The translations under genes were made by a program, and so were the position numbers. Shown here in pieces: positions 1 to 8,333 of a stretch of DNA of 64,000 nucleotides. Source of the DNA: Candidatus Krumholzibacteriia bacterium (GTDB lineage Bacteria > Krumholzibacteriota > Krumholzibacteriia > WVZY01 > JAKEHA01). The stretch covers positions 1-64,000 of the forward strand of contig JAOUHG010000015.1 in NCBI GenBank assembly GCA_029865265.1, written 5' to 3'. Below the pieces are notes generated by a model. That model was not told the origin of the DNA and searched no databases. It worked only from the letters and a program-made list of their open reading frames with translations. Position 1 is the first letter of the stretch; each line of letters begins with the position of its first letter.

Positions 1-130
1 CCTGCGCGACGGTGCCGACCCGGACCGCGTGCTGGATGCGGCGCGCGCGCGCCTGCGGGTGACCCGCTACGAGCTGGCTGAGCCCTCCATCCACGACATC
101 TTCATCGAACGCGTATCGGAGGTGTCGTGA
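1..130 (+). CDS. ABC transporter ATP-binding protein, C-terminal fragment (5' end outside window)
   Basis: The reading frame is open from the left window edge to a TGA at 128-130, giving about 42 residues. They end in a PSIHDIFIERV stretch, which is the usual tail of NatA-type ABC ATPases. The stop overlaps the start of the following ABC-2 permease in a GTGA arrangement, so the two are almost certainly translated together as one exporter. The Walker and signature motifs lie outside the window, so the assignment rests on this tail and on the neighbour. The substrate cannot be inferred. Confidence 0.75.
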   Translation, partial: LRDGADPDRVLDAARARLRVTRYELAEPSIHDIFIERVSEVS

Positions 131-1392
131 AGGTCAAGTATATCATCCGGCGCGAGTACACCGAGAACGTGCGCCGCAAGAGTTTCATCATCAGCACGCT
201 GCTGGTGCCGGTGCTCATGCTGGTGTTCTTCGTGGTGCCGGTGCTCTTTGCGCTGGTCGTGCCCGACAAGAGCTACCGGGTGGCGGTCCTGGACCAGACC
301 GGGGAAGTGGGCGACGGGATTGCCGCCGCGCTCTCCGACACGCTCAAGGATGGCAGCGCCAAGTACCTGGTGGCGGCCATGTCCGTCCCCGGCGATGCCT
401 TTGCCCAGGCGCGCGCCGCCCGCGTGGAGGCGCTGCGCACGGGTGAGTTGGACATCGTGATTGCCATTCCGGCCAGCATCTACGAAGACGGGAAAGCCAC
501 CTACATCACGCGCGAAGAACGCAACATGAACGTGCTGGAGCGGTTTCAGGAGATCATCACCGACGTGGTGATTCAACAGCGGTTGGCGGGAGAAGGGCTC
601 GACTACGAGCGGGTGAAGTCGCTCACCGCCGGGATCGACCTGGACATGCAGCAGGTGACCGCACAGGGCGGCCTGGAGCAGAAGAGTTTCCTCGCCGACT
701 ACGGCATGGTGTTCATCTTCACCATGATCCTGTATACGTCGCTGCTGTCGTGGGGCATGACCATCTCCAAGAGCATCATCGAGGAGAAGGGTTCGCGCGT
801 CATCGAGGTGCTCCTGAGCGCGGTGACGCCGCGCGACCTGATGTGGGGCAAGCTGATCGGCGTGGGGTTGGCGGGGCTCACCCAGCTTGGACTGTGGGCG
901 CTGATGGGGATGGGTTTTGCGGGATTCGCCGCCTCGGGATCCGTGGCCATGCTCTCCTCGTTGCAGATCGCGCCCTCGGTGTTCGTCTATCTGATTGTAT
1001 TCTTCCTGCTGGGCTTCATGCTGTTCTCCTCGTTGTTCATGACCGTGGGCTCGGTATGCACCACCGATCAGGACGCGCAGCAGTTGCAGGGGCTCATCAC
1101 GCTGCCCATGATCGTTCCGATTCTGTGCCTGATGCTCCTGATCCAGAGCCCCAACAGCGGGTTGGCGGTGGTGTTGTCGATGATTCCGCTCTTCGCGCCC
1201 ATGATCATGCTGGCGCGCATCATCCTGCTGGAGCCGCCGCTGTGGCAGATCCTGCTGAGCATGGCGCTCATCCTCGCGTCGGTGTACTTTACCATCGGCT
1301 TCGCGGCGCGCGTGTTCCGGGTGGGAATCCTCATGTACGGCAAGCGGCCCAGCCTGCGCGAGCTCGTCCACTGGTATCGCCTCGCGGGATGA
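127..1392 (+). CDS. ABC-2 type transporter permease (NatB-like)
   Basis: This 421-aa membrane protein would form the channel of an ABC exporter with the ATPase encoded just upstream. After a short basic N-terminus (MKVKYIIRREYTENVRRKSF) there is a first membrane helix at about residues 20-42. A large extracytoplasmic loop of about 150 residues follows, then five or so helices in the C-terminal half. That is the ABC-2/NatB layout. The motif KSIIEEKGSRVIEVLLSAVTP after the second helix is the conserved cytoplasmic coupling segment of the family (IxEEKxxRxxExLLSxxxP). The GTG start at 127 overlaps the ATPase stop by three bases, which favours this start. Exported Na+, a lipid or a drug are all possible; the sequence does not decide. 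Confidence 0.88.
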   Translation: MKVKYIIRREYTENVRRKSFIISTLLVPVLMLVFFVVPVLFALVVPDKSYRVAVLDQTGEVGDGIAAALSDTLKDGSAKYLVAAMSVPGDAFAQARAARVEALRTGELDIVIAIPASIYEDGKATYITREERNMNVLERFQEIITDVVIQQRLAGEGLDYERVKSLTAGIDLDMQQVTAQGGLEQKSFLADYGMVFIFTMILYTSLLSWGMTISKSIIEEKGSRVIEVLLSAVTPRDLMWGKLIGVGLAGLTQLGLWALMGMGFAGFAASGSVAMLSSLQIAPSVFVYLIVFFLLGFMLFSSLFMTVGSVCTTDQDAQQLQGLITLPMIVPILCLMLLIQSPNSGLAVVLSMIPLFAPMIMLARIILLEPPLWQILLSMALILASVYFTIGFAARVFRVGILMYGKRPSLRELVHWYRLAG

Positions 1393-1433
1393 ATAGGCCG
1401 CGGACGGTCGGTATGCTAGAATGAGCGCCGGGT

Positions 1434-1510
<77 letters not shown>

Positions 1511-1522
1511 CTTCTTACGAAC

Positions 1523-1698
1523 AGAGCCCGCCTCCTGGCGGGCTCTGTTCGCAAGTTCCTGTCGCGCGTTGCCTTCTCGTGACTGAGAGCCCGTCTCCTG
1601 ACGGGCTCTTTTCGCAAGTTCCTTCCGCGCGTTGCCTTCTCGTGACTGAGAGCCCGTCTCCTGGCGGGCTCTTTTCGCAAGTTCCTGTCGCGCGTTGC
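1523..1698 (+). repeat. Three tandem 63-bp repeats, each carrying a terminator-like hairpin
   Basis: Units begin at 1523, 1586 and 1649 (exact 63-base period); the third is truncated after about 50 bases. Each unit holds the hairpin AGAGCCCGyC-TCCT-GrCGGGCTCT followed by TTTTCGC (copies 2 and 3) or GTTCGC (copy 1), then a near-identical spacer. On the plus strand this is a serial rho-independent terminator behind tRNA-Pro. On the minus strand the hairpins lie just past the end of the CHRD gene. The stretch can be read as protein on the minus strand with a 21-residue repeat, but that follows only from the period being a multiple of three. Confidence 0.9.
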
Positions 1699-1703
1699 GT
1701 GTT

Positions 1704-3152
1704 CTACTTCAACAGCACCATGCGGTGCGTGGCTGTGAAGCCCGCCGTCGTCAGCCGGTAGAAGTACACGCCGCTCGCCACCGGTCTCCCGCCCGCGTCC
1801 ACACCGTTCCAGACCGCCTCGCCGTAGCCCGCTTCGCGCGGTCCATCGATGAGTGTCGCCACGTGCGCGCCACTCACCGCGAACACGTCGAGCCGGACGT
1901 GCGCCGGTGCGGCCAGCGCGAAGGCGATGGTGGTGGCGGGATTGAACGGGTTGGGGTAGTTGCGCAGGAGCGCCGTCGCGCGCGGCGCGTCGTCCACCGC
2001 GGTGGTGCCGCACACAATGGGATTCATCTGTCCACGGATCTCGCCGCCCGGGAATGACGTGGTGTGCACGTTGACGTACAGCGCGCCCGCCTTGAGCGCG
2101 ATTACGCGCGTCATGCTGAGTGGCGAGGCGTCGTCGTAGTCCCACTGTCCCGATTTGCTCATGCCGGTACCAATGTTGCGCACCACGCCGCCGCCCTCGC
2201 TGTCGCTGTGGATGTGTGCGCCCGTCTCACCCATGACGCCGCTGGTGGTCACATCGAAGGCGATGCGGTTGTGGGCGTGGCTCAGGTGGAAGTACCCCTG
2301 GCCGGTTGCAAGCGATCCCGTGCCCGCCTGCGTGCCGTCGAGGAATGCTGCGTAGCATTGCGGCTGGCAGCTGCCCGGGAAGATGTCGCCGTCGATTTCG
2401 CCGGTGGGGAAGGCGCTGGTGTGGATGTTGACGTACATCATTCCGGTCTTGAGGTTCTTGACCCGCGCGCCCGTGAGGGGTACCGCGTCGTTCCACTTCC
2501 AAACGCCGGACTTGGGCGAACCGGTGCCCAGGGTGCGAACGGCGGCACCGGCCTCGGCGCGGTTGTGGATGTGCGCGGCGGTCTCCGTGGCGGTGAGGCC
2601 GGAGAACTCGATCCAGTAGGCCAGCTCGGTCTCGGTGTGATTGAGCGCGAGCTTCGCGAACCCCGTCCCCGGCGTGCCGGTCATCTGGCCGTCGATGGAC
2701 GCTTCGAAGCACTGCTCCTCGCAGGGCGCGGGGAGAATCTGCCCGCGAATCTCGCCCGCGGGGAAGTTGGCGCTGTGGATGTTGTGATACAGCAATCCCG
2801 CCCTGAGATCCGCCACGCGCGCGGGTGTCAGCGGCACCGTGTCGGCTGACGTCCATTCGCCAATCTTGGTGGCGCCGGTTCCCGTGTTCTTGAGCGCCGC
2901 ACCGCCCTCGGCGTCGCTGTGGATGTGAGACGCCGTCTCGGTGCTCCCGAGTCCGGAGAAGGTGATCTTGTAGGTCAGCGCGGTTTCGTCGTCGTTGAGC
3001 AGAAAGTGGCCCACCCCGGTGCCCGGCGAAGGCGTGCCGGCCTGCGCGCCGTCGAGCAGGGCGACGAAACACATCTCAGCGCGAGAACTGGGAGCGGCGA
3101 ACAGCAGACTGGCTGCGGCAAAAAGGCCCATTCCGATGCGGCGGTACGGCAT
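1704..3152 (-). CDS. Exported protein with three CHRD domains and a C-terminal FlgD-Ig-like module
   Basis: This 482-aa protein starts at an ATG with a strong AGGAGG seven bases upstream; a longer in-frame extension to 3446 lacks a ribosome site and has non-protein-like composition. A signal peptide (residues 1-25, ending SSRA) is followed by three similar domains of about 115-120 residues. Each has AHIHS/AHIHN, a TxARVxxLxxGxxYxNxHT segment and PxGEIxGxI, which are the marks of the CHRD family. The last ~85 residues (NYPNPFNPATTI ... SGVYFYRLT ... LLK) form a FlgD-Ig-like terminal module, shared with three other exported proteins here and probably used for secretion or surface attachment. 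CHRD domains have no well-established bacterial activity; an extracellular binding role is inference. Confidence 0.88.
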   Translation of the reverse strand: MPYRRIGMGLFAAASLLFAAPSSRAEMCFVALLDGAQAGTPSPGTGVGHFLLNDDETALTYKITFSGLGSTETASHIHSDAEGGAALKNTGTGATKIGEWTSADTVPLTPARVADLRAGLLYHNIHSANFPAGEIRGQILPAPCEEQCFEASIDGQMTGTPGTGFAKLALNHTETELAYWIEFSGLTATETAAHIHNRAEAGAAVRTLGTGSPKSGVWKWNDAVPLTGARVKNLKTGMMYVNIHTSAFPTGEIDGDIFPGSCQPQCYAAFLDGTQAGTGSLATGQGYFHLSHAHNRIAFDVTTSGVMGETGAHIHSDSEGGGVVRNIGTGMSKSGQWDYDDASPLSMTRVIALKAGALYVNVHTTSFPGGEIRGQMNPIVCGTTAVDDAPRATALLRNYPNPFNPATTIAFALAAPAHVRLDVFAVSGAHVATLIDGPREAGYGEAVWNGVDAGGRPVASGVYFYRLTTAGFTATHRMVLLK

Positions 3153-3194
3153 GGCTGCCTCCTGGGGATGAGGGATGCGGGGGGACTTGCGTAG

Positions 3195-3223
3195 ATGATA
3201 GGGGAACGTCGCGCCACCCGCAA
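3195..3223 (-). promoter_or_regulatory. Predicted promoter of the CHRD gene
   Basis: On the minus strand TTGCGG (3223-3218) and TATCAT (3200-3195) are separated by 17 bases, leaving a leader of about 35-40 bases before the ATG at 3152. The same -10 hexamer, TATCAT, is used in the predicted greA promoter. Confidence 0.5.
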
Positions 3224-3284
3224 GGCCGCGGGGGCTGCCAGTGAAACGGGCATCCGCATGTCGCCAATGGCCGTTTTTGGCCTT

Positions 3285-3313
3285 TTTTGTCACCCCGCGA
3301 GTGTGGATAATAC
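3285..3313 (+). promoter_or_regulatory. Possible promoter of the OPT transporter
   Basis: TTTTGT (3285-3290) and TAATAC (3308-3313) are 17 bases apart, and a ribosome site GGAGG follows at 3324. The -35 match is weak. TTGTCA at 3287 is a better hexamer but sits only 15 bases from the -10. Confidence 0.35.
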
Positions 3314-3333
3314 GCGGAACCCCGGAGGAACCC

Positions 3334-5274
3334 ATGGACAACGAGTTTCGACCGTACGTCCCTGCCTCGGTACTGGACATGGCGGAGACGAGTCTCCGCG
3401 CCATCATTCTCGGCAGCATCCTGTGCCTGCTCATGTGCGCGGCCAACGTGTACGTCGGCCTCTACGCCGGCATGACCGTCAGCGCCGCCATTCCCGCGTC
3501 CGTCATATCGATGGGCGTGCTGCGCGGCATGCTGCGGCGCGGAACCATTCTCGAGAACAACATTGTCCACACCGTGGCGAGTGCGGGCGAAGCGCTGGCG
3601 GCGGGCGTCATCTTCACCATCCCGGCCATCGTGCTGCTGGGCCTGTGGACGAACTTCAACTATCTGGAGACCACGATGATCGCGCTGGCCGGCGGCATCA
3701 TCGGCGTCACCATGATGGTGCCGCTGCGGCGCGCCATGATCATCGAGCAGAAGGAGCTCAAGTTCCCGGAGGGTGTGGCCTGCGCCGAGGTGCTCAAGGC
3801 CGGCGACCGCGGTGGTGAGGAAATGAAGGGGATCTTCGGCGCGCTGGGGATCGGCGCCCTGTACAAGATCGGCGTGTCCGTGGTCGGGCTGTTCATGGGA
3901 ACCGTGGAACGCGCGTTCGCATTCGGGCGCAGCGCCGCCTACGGTGGTATCGACAACTCACCCATGCTGATGGCGGTCGGCTTTCTGGTCGGGTTCGAGA
4001 TCAGCGCGCTCATCGTGATCGGCGGCCTGATCAGCTTCTGGGTGGCGATCCCGATTCTGGTCGCCCAGGCCGGCGGCGTGACCGGTGATCCCACCGCTTT
4101 CGTGGGAGACATCTGGGACCAGAAAATCCGCTACTTCGGCATCGGCGCCATGGTGGTGGGCGGCGTGTACTCCATCATCAAGGTGGCGACCAGCATCCGC
4201 GCCGGCGTGGCCAGCGCCATCCACGGCCTGCGCCACGGCGAGCACCCGTCCACCATTCGCACCGAACAGAACATCACCGGCAAGTGGCTCGTGGGCCTCA
4301 CCTTCGTGTGTGTGGCGCTGATGGCCGCGGTGTACCTGCGCATGACCGGCAGCGTCGGGGTGACCGCGGTGACCACGGTGTTGATGTTCTTTCTCGCGTT
4401 TTTCTTTGTGGCGGTGGCGGCCTACATCGTGGGGCTGGTGGGGTCGTCGAACAGCCCGACGTCGGGCATGACCATCTGCACGGTGCTGATTGCGGCGGGC
4501 ATCATTCTCCTGTTCGGATTCACCGGCACGCGCGGCATGCTGGCCACGCTGGGCGTGGCGGGGGTGGTGTGCTGCGCCGCGTCGCTCTCCGGCGACATCT
4601 GCCAGGACTTGAAGATCAGCTACCTGCTGGGCGCGACACCGCGCCGGCAGCAGTGGTCGGCCATCTGGGGCACGGTGCTGGCGGCGTTCATCGTGGCACC
4701 GGTGATGACGCTGCTGCATTCGGCCTACGGCATCGGCGAGGCCGCGCGGGAGGGCGTGGCCCCCCTGGCGGCCCCGCAGGCGATGATGTTCAAGGGCCTC
4801 GTTGGGACCATCTTCAGCCACAGCGAGATGCCGTGGACGCTGCTGTTCCTGGGCGCGGGCGTGGGGATCCTTGCCATCGTCATCGACCGCATCTTCCTGG
4901 AGCCCCGCAACGCGTCGTTCCGGCTCTACGTGATGCCGCTGGCGGTGGGCATGTACCTGCCGCTCACCGTCACCACGCCGCTCCTGCTGGGTGGCATCGT
5001 GTACAAGATGGTCGAGAACAACTCGAAGAAGAAGAAGCTCTCGCCGGAGGCCAGCATGAACGCCATCCACCGCGGCTTCCTGTTTGCGTCCGGTCTGGTG
5101 GCGGGTGAGGCCATCATGGGCATCGTCATCGCCGGCCTGGTGGTGGCCAGGCTCGACATGCCGTTCATCAAGCCGTGGGCGTCGGACGGCATCATGCAAC
5201 TGGTGTCGCTGGCGGCCCTGCTGTTCATGACCTGGATGCTGCTGCGCAAGTCGCTGGGGACGAAGAAGGCGTAG
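3334..5274 (+). CDS. OPT family oligopeptide transporter
   Basis: This 646-aa inner-membrane protein is hydrophobic almost throughout, with about 14-16 predicted helices. Its opening, YVPASVLDMAETSLRAIILGSIL followed by NVYVGLYAGMTVSAAIPASV, matches bacterial OPT transporters of the EspB/YSL-like branch. Other family marks are EGVACAEVLKAGD and NSPTSGMTICTVL. Members take up oligopeptides or metal-peptide complexes, probably with protons; the substrate here is unknown. The ATG at 3334 is chosen because GGAGG lies five bases upstream; an in-frame extension to 3241 has neither ribosome site nor hydrophobic character. It is transcribed alone, away from the CHRD gene, and ends just before a strong terminator. 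Confidence 0.93.
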   Translation: MDNEFRPYVPASVLDMAETSLRAIILGSILCLLMCAANVYVGLYAGMTVSAAIPASVISMGVLRGMLRRGTILENNIVHTVASAGEALAAGVIFTIPAIVLLGLWTNFNYLETTMIALAGGIIGVTMMVPLRRAMIIEQKELKFPEGVACAEVLKAGDRGGEEMKGIFGALGIGALYKIGVSVVGLFMGTVERAFAFGRSAAYGGIDNSPMLMAVGFLVGFEISALIVIGGLISFWVAIPILVAQAGGVTGDPTAFVGDIWDQKIRYFGIGAMVVGGVYSIIKVATSIRAGVASAIHGLRHGEHPSTIRTEQNITGKWLVGLTFVCVALMAAVYLRMTGSVGVTAVTTVLMFFLAFFFVAVAAYIVGLVGSSNSPTSGMTICTVLIAAGIILLFGFTGTRGMLATLGVAGVVCCAASLSGDICQDLKISYLLGATPRRQQWSAIWGTVLAAFIVAPVMTLLHSAYGIGEAAREGVAPLAAPQAMMFKGLVGTIFSHSEMPWTLLFLGAGVGILAIVIDRIFLEPRNASFRLYVMPLAVGMYLPLTVTTPLLLGGIVYKMVENNSKKKKLSPEASMNAIHRGFLFASGLVAGEAIMGIVIAGLVVARLDMPFIKPWASDGIMQLVSLAALLFMTWMLLRKSLGTKKA

Positions 5275-5297
5275 CGTTCGACCGACCATTTCTTCAT

Positions 5298-5330
5298 GGG
5301 CGGTCACCCGCGGGTGGCCGCCCTTTTTTT
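5298..5330 (+). terminator. Rho-independent terminator after the OPT gene
   Basis: A GC-rich hairpin, GGGCGGTCACCC with its complement to 5323, is followed by seven T residues at 5324-5330. It starts 24 bases after the stop codon. Confidence 0.88.
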
Positions 5331-5433
5331 GCTCGCGCGCTCCCGGGTGCGCGTGTTTTGCGGTGCCTCCATTTCGCCGCCGGTGTATACTTCGGCCTGG
5401 AGTTTGTCTTTCAAACAGCGAGGTGAAACCAGT

Positions 5434-6597
5434 ATGAAAACCCTGCGGCATCTTGGCGGCGTGGCGCTGTTTGGCGTCGTGGTGGCGATGGTCCTTCTAG
5501 CCGCGGAAGTGACGTCATCGCAGGAACCCGACCGGGGGCCCGCGCAGGCTTCCATGCGGGGCGTGTTCGTGGTCCTGTCGAGTGTCTACGGTTACAGCCT
5601 GGATCAGGAGGCCTTTGCCGATCCCAGGAACGGCGAGGAAATACGCACCAAGCTGGAAGCCCTGGCCCGCAATGTCGACCAGGTCGAAGCGCACGGCGCG
5701 GGCCTGGACCCGAGTTTCGACTTCATGCGCGGGTCCCTGTCGCGGGACGCACATGAGGCGCTCTCGGAGTTCAAGGCCAAGAACTACATCGGGTCGCGTT
5801 TCATTCTGGGACAGATCACCGAGAACTGCGTCACCTGTCATACCAAGCTACCGGCCGACCGGCCGTTCGAGCCCGGCCGGGAGTTTCTCAATACCATCGA
5901 CGTGGCGCAACTCCCCCCGCCCGCGCGCGCGAACCTGCAGGTCGCCGCGCGCCAGTTCTCGGACGCGATGACGACCTACGAGGAGGTCCTCAAGTCCCGG
6001 GAAGCGACCGCCGCGGACCTCTCGACGTTCGACGTCTTTGGCAACTATCTCAGAATCTCCATCGGGGCCCTGAGCGACACCAGGCGGCCCATCCAGGCGT
6101 TCAAGGAGTTTGTCCGCCGTACGGACATGCCCGACGCCCTCAAGGCGGACGTCCGCGCCTGGACGGCATCGCTGGAGACGCTGAAGCTGGACGTTCCCAC
6201 CAGCAAGGAACTCGCGACCGGGCGGAACATGGTGACGCAGGCGCGGGCGAAGACGACGTCGTTTTCCGACCGTCAGCAGCTGGTGGAGTTCATCGCGTCC
6301 ATCACGTTCCTGCACCGCTACCTGAGCTCGGATCCGGAGAGCGATGTGGACGTGGCCGAGGCCTACTACCTGCTGGGGGTTGCGGAGTCCTACGTTTCCC
6401 GCTCGTACTGGGTATCGGAGACCGAGTACCTCCTGGCCAAGGCGATACGCCTGGTCCCCAAATCGGGCGTTGCCAAAGACGCGCTCGCGTTTCTCGAGGG
6501 TTACCGGAGTTCGGCCTACAACGTCATACCGGCCCGGGAGCTCCCGCCGGAGTTGCAGACCAACATCGACGATCTCCGCAAGCTGACGGAACAGTAG
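5434..6597 (+). CDS. Exported monohaem cytochrome-c-like protein with helical repeat C-terminus
   Basis: This 387-aa protein has an N-terminal signal or anchor helix (about residues 8-28) and one haem-attachment motif, CVTCH, at residues 132-136, so it should be exported and receive one c-type haem. The region after the motif is helical and TPR-like, with AEAYYLLGVAESYVSRSYWVSETEYLLAKAI and a following SGVAKDALAFLEGY. The distal haem ligand cannot be identified. The ATG is preceded by CGAGGTGA; the in-frame extension back to 5296 runs into the preceding terminator and is rejected. No electron-transfer genes flank it, so its partner is unknown. It could bind haem for sensing rather than respiration. 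Confidence 0.75.
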   Translation: MKTLRHLGGVALFGVVVAMVLLAAEVTSSQEPDRGPAQASMRGVFVVLSSVYGYSLDQEAFADPRNGEEIRTKLEALARNVDQVEAHGAGLDPSFDFMRGSLSRDAHEALSEFKAKNYIGSRFILGQITENCVTCHTKLPADRPFEPGREFLNTIDVAQLPPPARANLQVAARQFSDAMTTYEEVLKSREATAADLSTFDVFGNYLRISIGALSDTRRPIQAFKEFVRRTDMPDALKADVRAWTASLETLKLDVPTSKELATGRNMVTQARAKTTSFSDRQQLVEFIASITFLHRYLSSDPESDVDVAEAYYLLGVAESYVSRSYWVSETEYLLAKAIRLVPKSGVAKDALAFLEGYRSSAYNVIPARELPPELQTNIDDLRKLTEQ

Positions 6598-6629
6598 TCC
6601 GTCACTGCCGCTACGAATGGAACGAAAAC

Positions 6630-6669
6630 GGGCCGCTCCGGTATCCCCGGGGCGGCCCGCCTGTTTTTT
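6630..6669 (+). terminator. Bidirectional terminator between convergent genes
   Basis: GGGCCGCTCCGG (6630-6641) pairs with CCGGGGCGGCCC (6647-6658) around a 5-base loop, with one G-T pair. T6 follows at 6664-6669, and A-rich sequence on the other side gives a T-tract for the minus-strand gene ending at 6684. Confidence 0.88.
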
Positions 6670-6683
6670 CCTCGCGCGATAGC

Positions 6684-7301
6684 CTATTCCCAGATCGTCT
6701 TGATGTACACGGCGTAGTTGGCATACCCGCGGCAGTCGCCCGCGTTGCTCCACGTGGCGAACTTGTACACACCCACCGTGCGGCCGTCGTTGAGTTTGGT
6801 GTACGACTCGAAGTCACGGGCGCCCGAGCCCCATGTGTCGTAGTCGTGGCGGTCGAAGCGGTGGTTGGCGAACACATGCTGCGACATGCTGTTGACCCCG
6901 TTGCCGTCTGACTCGCGGATGAACGCCTCCACGCTGAACTCCGCGCCGGCCTTGCGCGGCATCTCAAAGGTGATCGGCGTCATCAGGTTGTCCGGCGCGC
7001 CCAGGGTCTCCCCGTCGTTCACCTGCATGAGGAACTCGGCCGAACGGCCCACCTCGTGGAAGATGCCGTCCTCGTACTTCTTGCTCACCACCAGGATGAT
7101 GTAGAAGTCGCCGGGCCCGCCGGCGCCGCTCGGGTCGCAGTCGGTGATGGCGGTGAGGGAGGACATCTGAATCGTGATCTCGTCGGTGGTGGCAACCTTC
7201 TGCGGGATGGCCTGGGGCGCGACGGTATCGTCCCCGCAGCCGGCAACGAGCGCGCTCCCGACCATAAAAAGCGTTGTCATTAATATATTTACGTATTTCA
7301 T
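6684..7301 (-). CDS. Putative lipoprotein, unknown function
   Basis: This 205-aa protein begins with a signal peptide and lipobox (LVAGC, Cys at about residue 22), followed by GDDTVAPQ, so it should be lipidated at the cell surface or periplasmic face. The mature part is predicted beta-rich, with a segment that includes GRSAEFLMQVNDGETLG and ends with GDCRGYANYAVYIKTIWE. I recognise no family. The start at 7301 has GGAGGT upstream; the 16-residue in-frame extension to 7349 lacks one. It is convergent with the cytochrome-like gene and shares its terminator. Confidence 0.72.
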   Translation of the reverse strand: MKYVNILMTTLFMVGSALVAGCGDDTVAPQAIPQKVATTDEITIQMSSLTAITDCDPSGAGGPGDFYIILVVSKKYEDGIFHEVGRSAEFLMQVNDGETLGAPDNLMTPITFEMPRKAGAEFSVEAFIRESDGNGVNSMSQHVFANHRFDRHDYDTWGSGARDFESYTKLNDGRTVGVYKFATWSNAGDCRGYANYAVYIKTIWE

Positions 7302-7449
7302 TGCCTGCGACCTCCGGAACCGCCGGGAACGTGACGTGATTGCTGTCACCGGTAGACGCAGGGAAGCGGGCTGGAAGTGATCACGGAATCTGCGGCTAGG
7401 ATGCCGGGGTCCGCCATGTTACATATGGAGTGATTGCGCCCATTTCGGC

Positions 7450-7526
7450 GACCCCGTAGCTCAGTTGGATAGAGCAACAGCCTTCTAAGCTGTGGGTCGA
7501 AGGTTCGAATCCTTCCGGGGTCGCCA
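7450..7526 (+). tRNA. tRNA-Arg (anticodon TCT)
   Basis: Acceptor GACCCCG pairs with CGGGGTC. U8-A9 is followed by a GCTC D-stem, and the anticodon loop CTTCTAA gives TCT. The T arm contains GGTTCGAATCC, the discriminator is G at 7523, and CCA is encoded at 7524-7526. The next gene starts 21 bases later, so the two may share a transcript. Confidence 0.96.
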
Positions 7527-7547
7527 TTCACGCAGAAACGGAATGAA

Positions 7548-8231
7548 ATGAAACCACTCAAAGCCGCAACGCTTGTTCTGGGCGCGTGCCTCTGCGTGTT
7601 CACGCCTCCTGTGGCATGGGCCCAGGCCGTGGAGAGTCCCGAGGCGGTTGCGCACTTCGAGGCCGGCGTCGCCGCGTACGAAGCCGACAACCTGCCGCTG
7701 GCCTACCAGGAATTCCTCGCGGCCGCCCGGGCAGGCCACGCCGATTCTCAATTCAATGTGGCGCTGATGTATGAGCGGGGCATTGGCGTTGAGAAGAACG
7801 AGAAGCAAGCGGTTGTGTGGTATGGCAAAGCCGCCGCGCAGGGGAACATGGCCGCGCAATACAATCTGGGGGTGCTCTACGAGAATGGTCGGGGCACCGC
7901 AGTTGATTTTTCCAAGGCCAACGCGTGGTACCGCAAGGCGTCGGTGCAGGGGGATGCGCTGGCCATCGGCAACCTGGGCATGCTGTATGTGCGCGGCCAG
8001 GGTGTGACGGAAAACAAGGTGGCCGGCGTGGCGCTGCTGCTGGTGTCCGCCACCATGGATCCTTCACCGGAAAACCATGCGAAGCGGAATATTTCCGCCA
8101 CCCGCGGTCTGACCGCCGAGATGATCGCCGAGGCGCAGGCGCTCGCCGGGGAACTGAGCAGTGCCGAGAACCTGCTGGTGCCGCTCGATTCGTACTTGAA
8201 GAAGGCGGCGAACGGCGCGGAGAAGAAATAG
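7548..8231 (+). CDS. Exported Sel1/TPR-like repeat protein
   Basis: This 227-aa protein has a signal peptide (residues 1-26, ending AWAQA). Sel1-like repeats follow: an opening AYEADNLPLAYQEFLAAARAGHADSQFNVALMYERGIGV, then two clear copies around ALMYERGIGVEKN and NLGVLYENGRGTAVD, and a divergent NLGMLYVRGQGV. Sel1 repeats form a helical solenoid used for protein-protein contacts, so a periplasmic scaffold role is the likely reading. The C-terminal ~60 residues are helical without the repeat signature. The ribosome site is weak, and the gene lies 21 bases after tRNA-Arg, which suggests read-through expression. Confidence 0.85.
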   Translation: MKPLKAATLVLGACLCVFTPPVAWAQAVESPEAVAHFEAGVAAYEADNLPLAYQEFLAAARAGHADSQFNVALMYERGIGVEKNEKQAVVWYGKAAAQGNMAAQYNLGVLYENGRGTAVDFSKANAWYRKASVQGDALAIGNLGMLYVRGQGVTENKVAGVALLLVSATMDPSPENHAKRNISATRGLTAEMIAEAQALAGELSSAENLLVPLDSYLKKAANGAEKK

Positions 8232-8274
8232 CGGTTTTCAGGAATTCGGAACCGGCTCAGCGATTCAAGAAAAA

Positions 8275-8303
8275 ACGCCCCGCGAGTGGTCGCGGGGCGT
8301 TTT
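8275..8303 (+). terminator. Bidirectional terminator
   Basis: ACGCCCCGCGA (8275-8285) and TCGCGGGGCGT (8290-8300) form an 11-bp stem with a 4-base loop. T's follow on the right and A's precede on the left, so it serves both the Sel1 gene and the opposing barrel gene. Confidence 0.9.
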
Positions 8304-8333
8304 CTGTTGAGCCTGCGAAGTGCTCGATCGTTC

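Noticed and set aside
1523-1698. CRISPR array
   Set aside because: Only three units, with no variable spacers between them and no cas genes; each unit is a terminator hairpin plus a constant spacer.
3958-5451. A ~497-codon minus-strand frame opposite the OPT gene
   Set aside because: Its His/Arg/Gln-rich composition is that of an antisense shadow; the plus-strand OPT protein is unambiguous and has a ribosome site.
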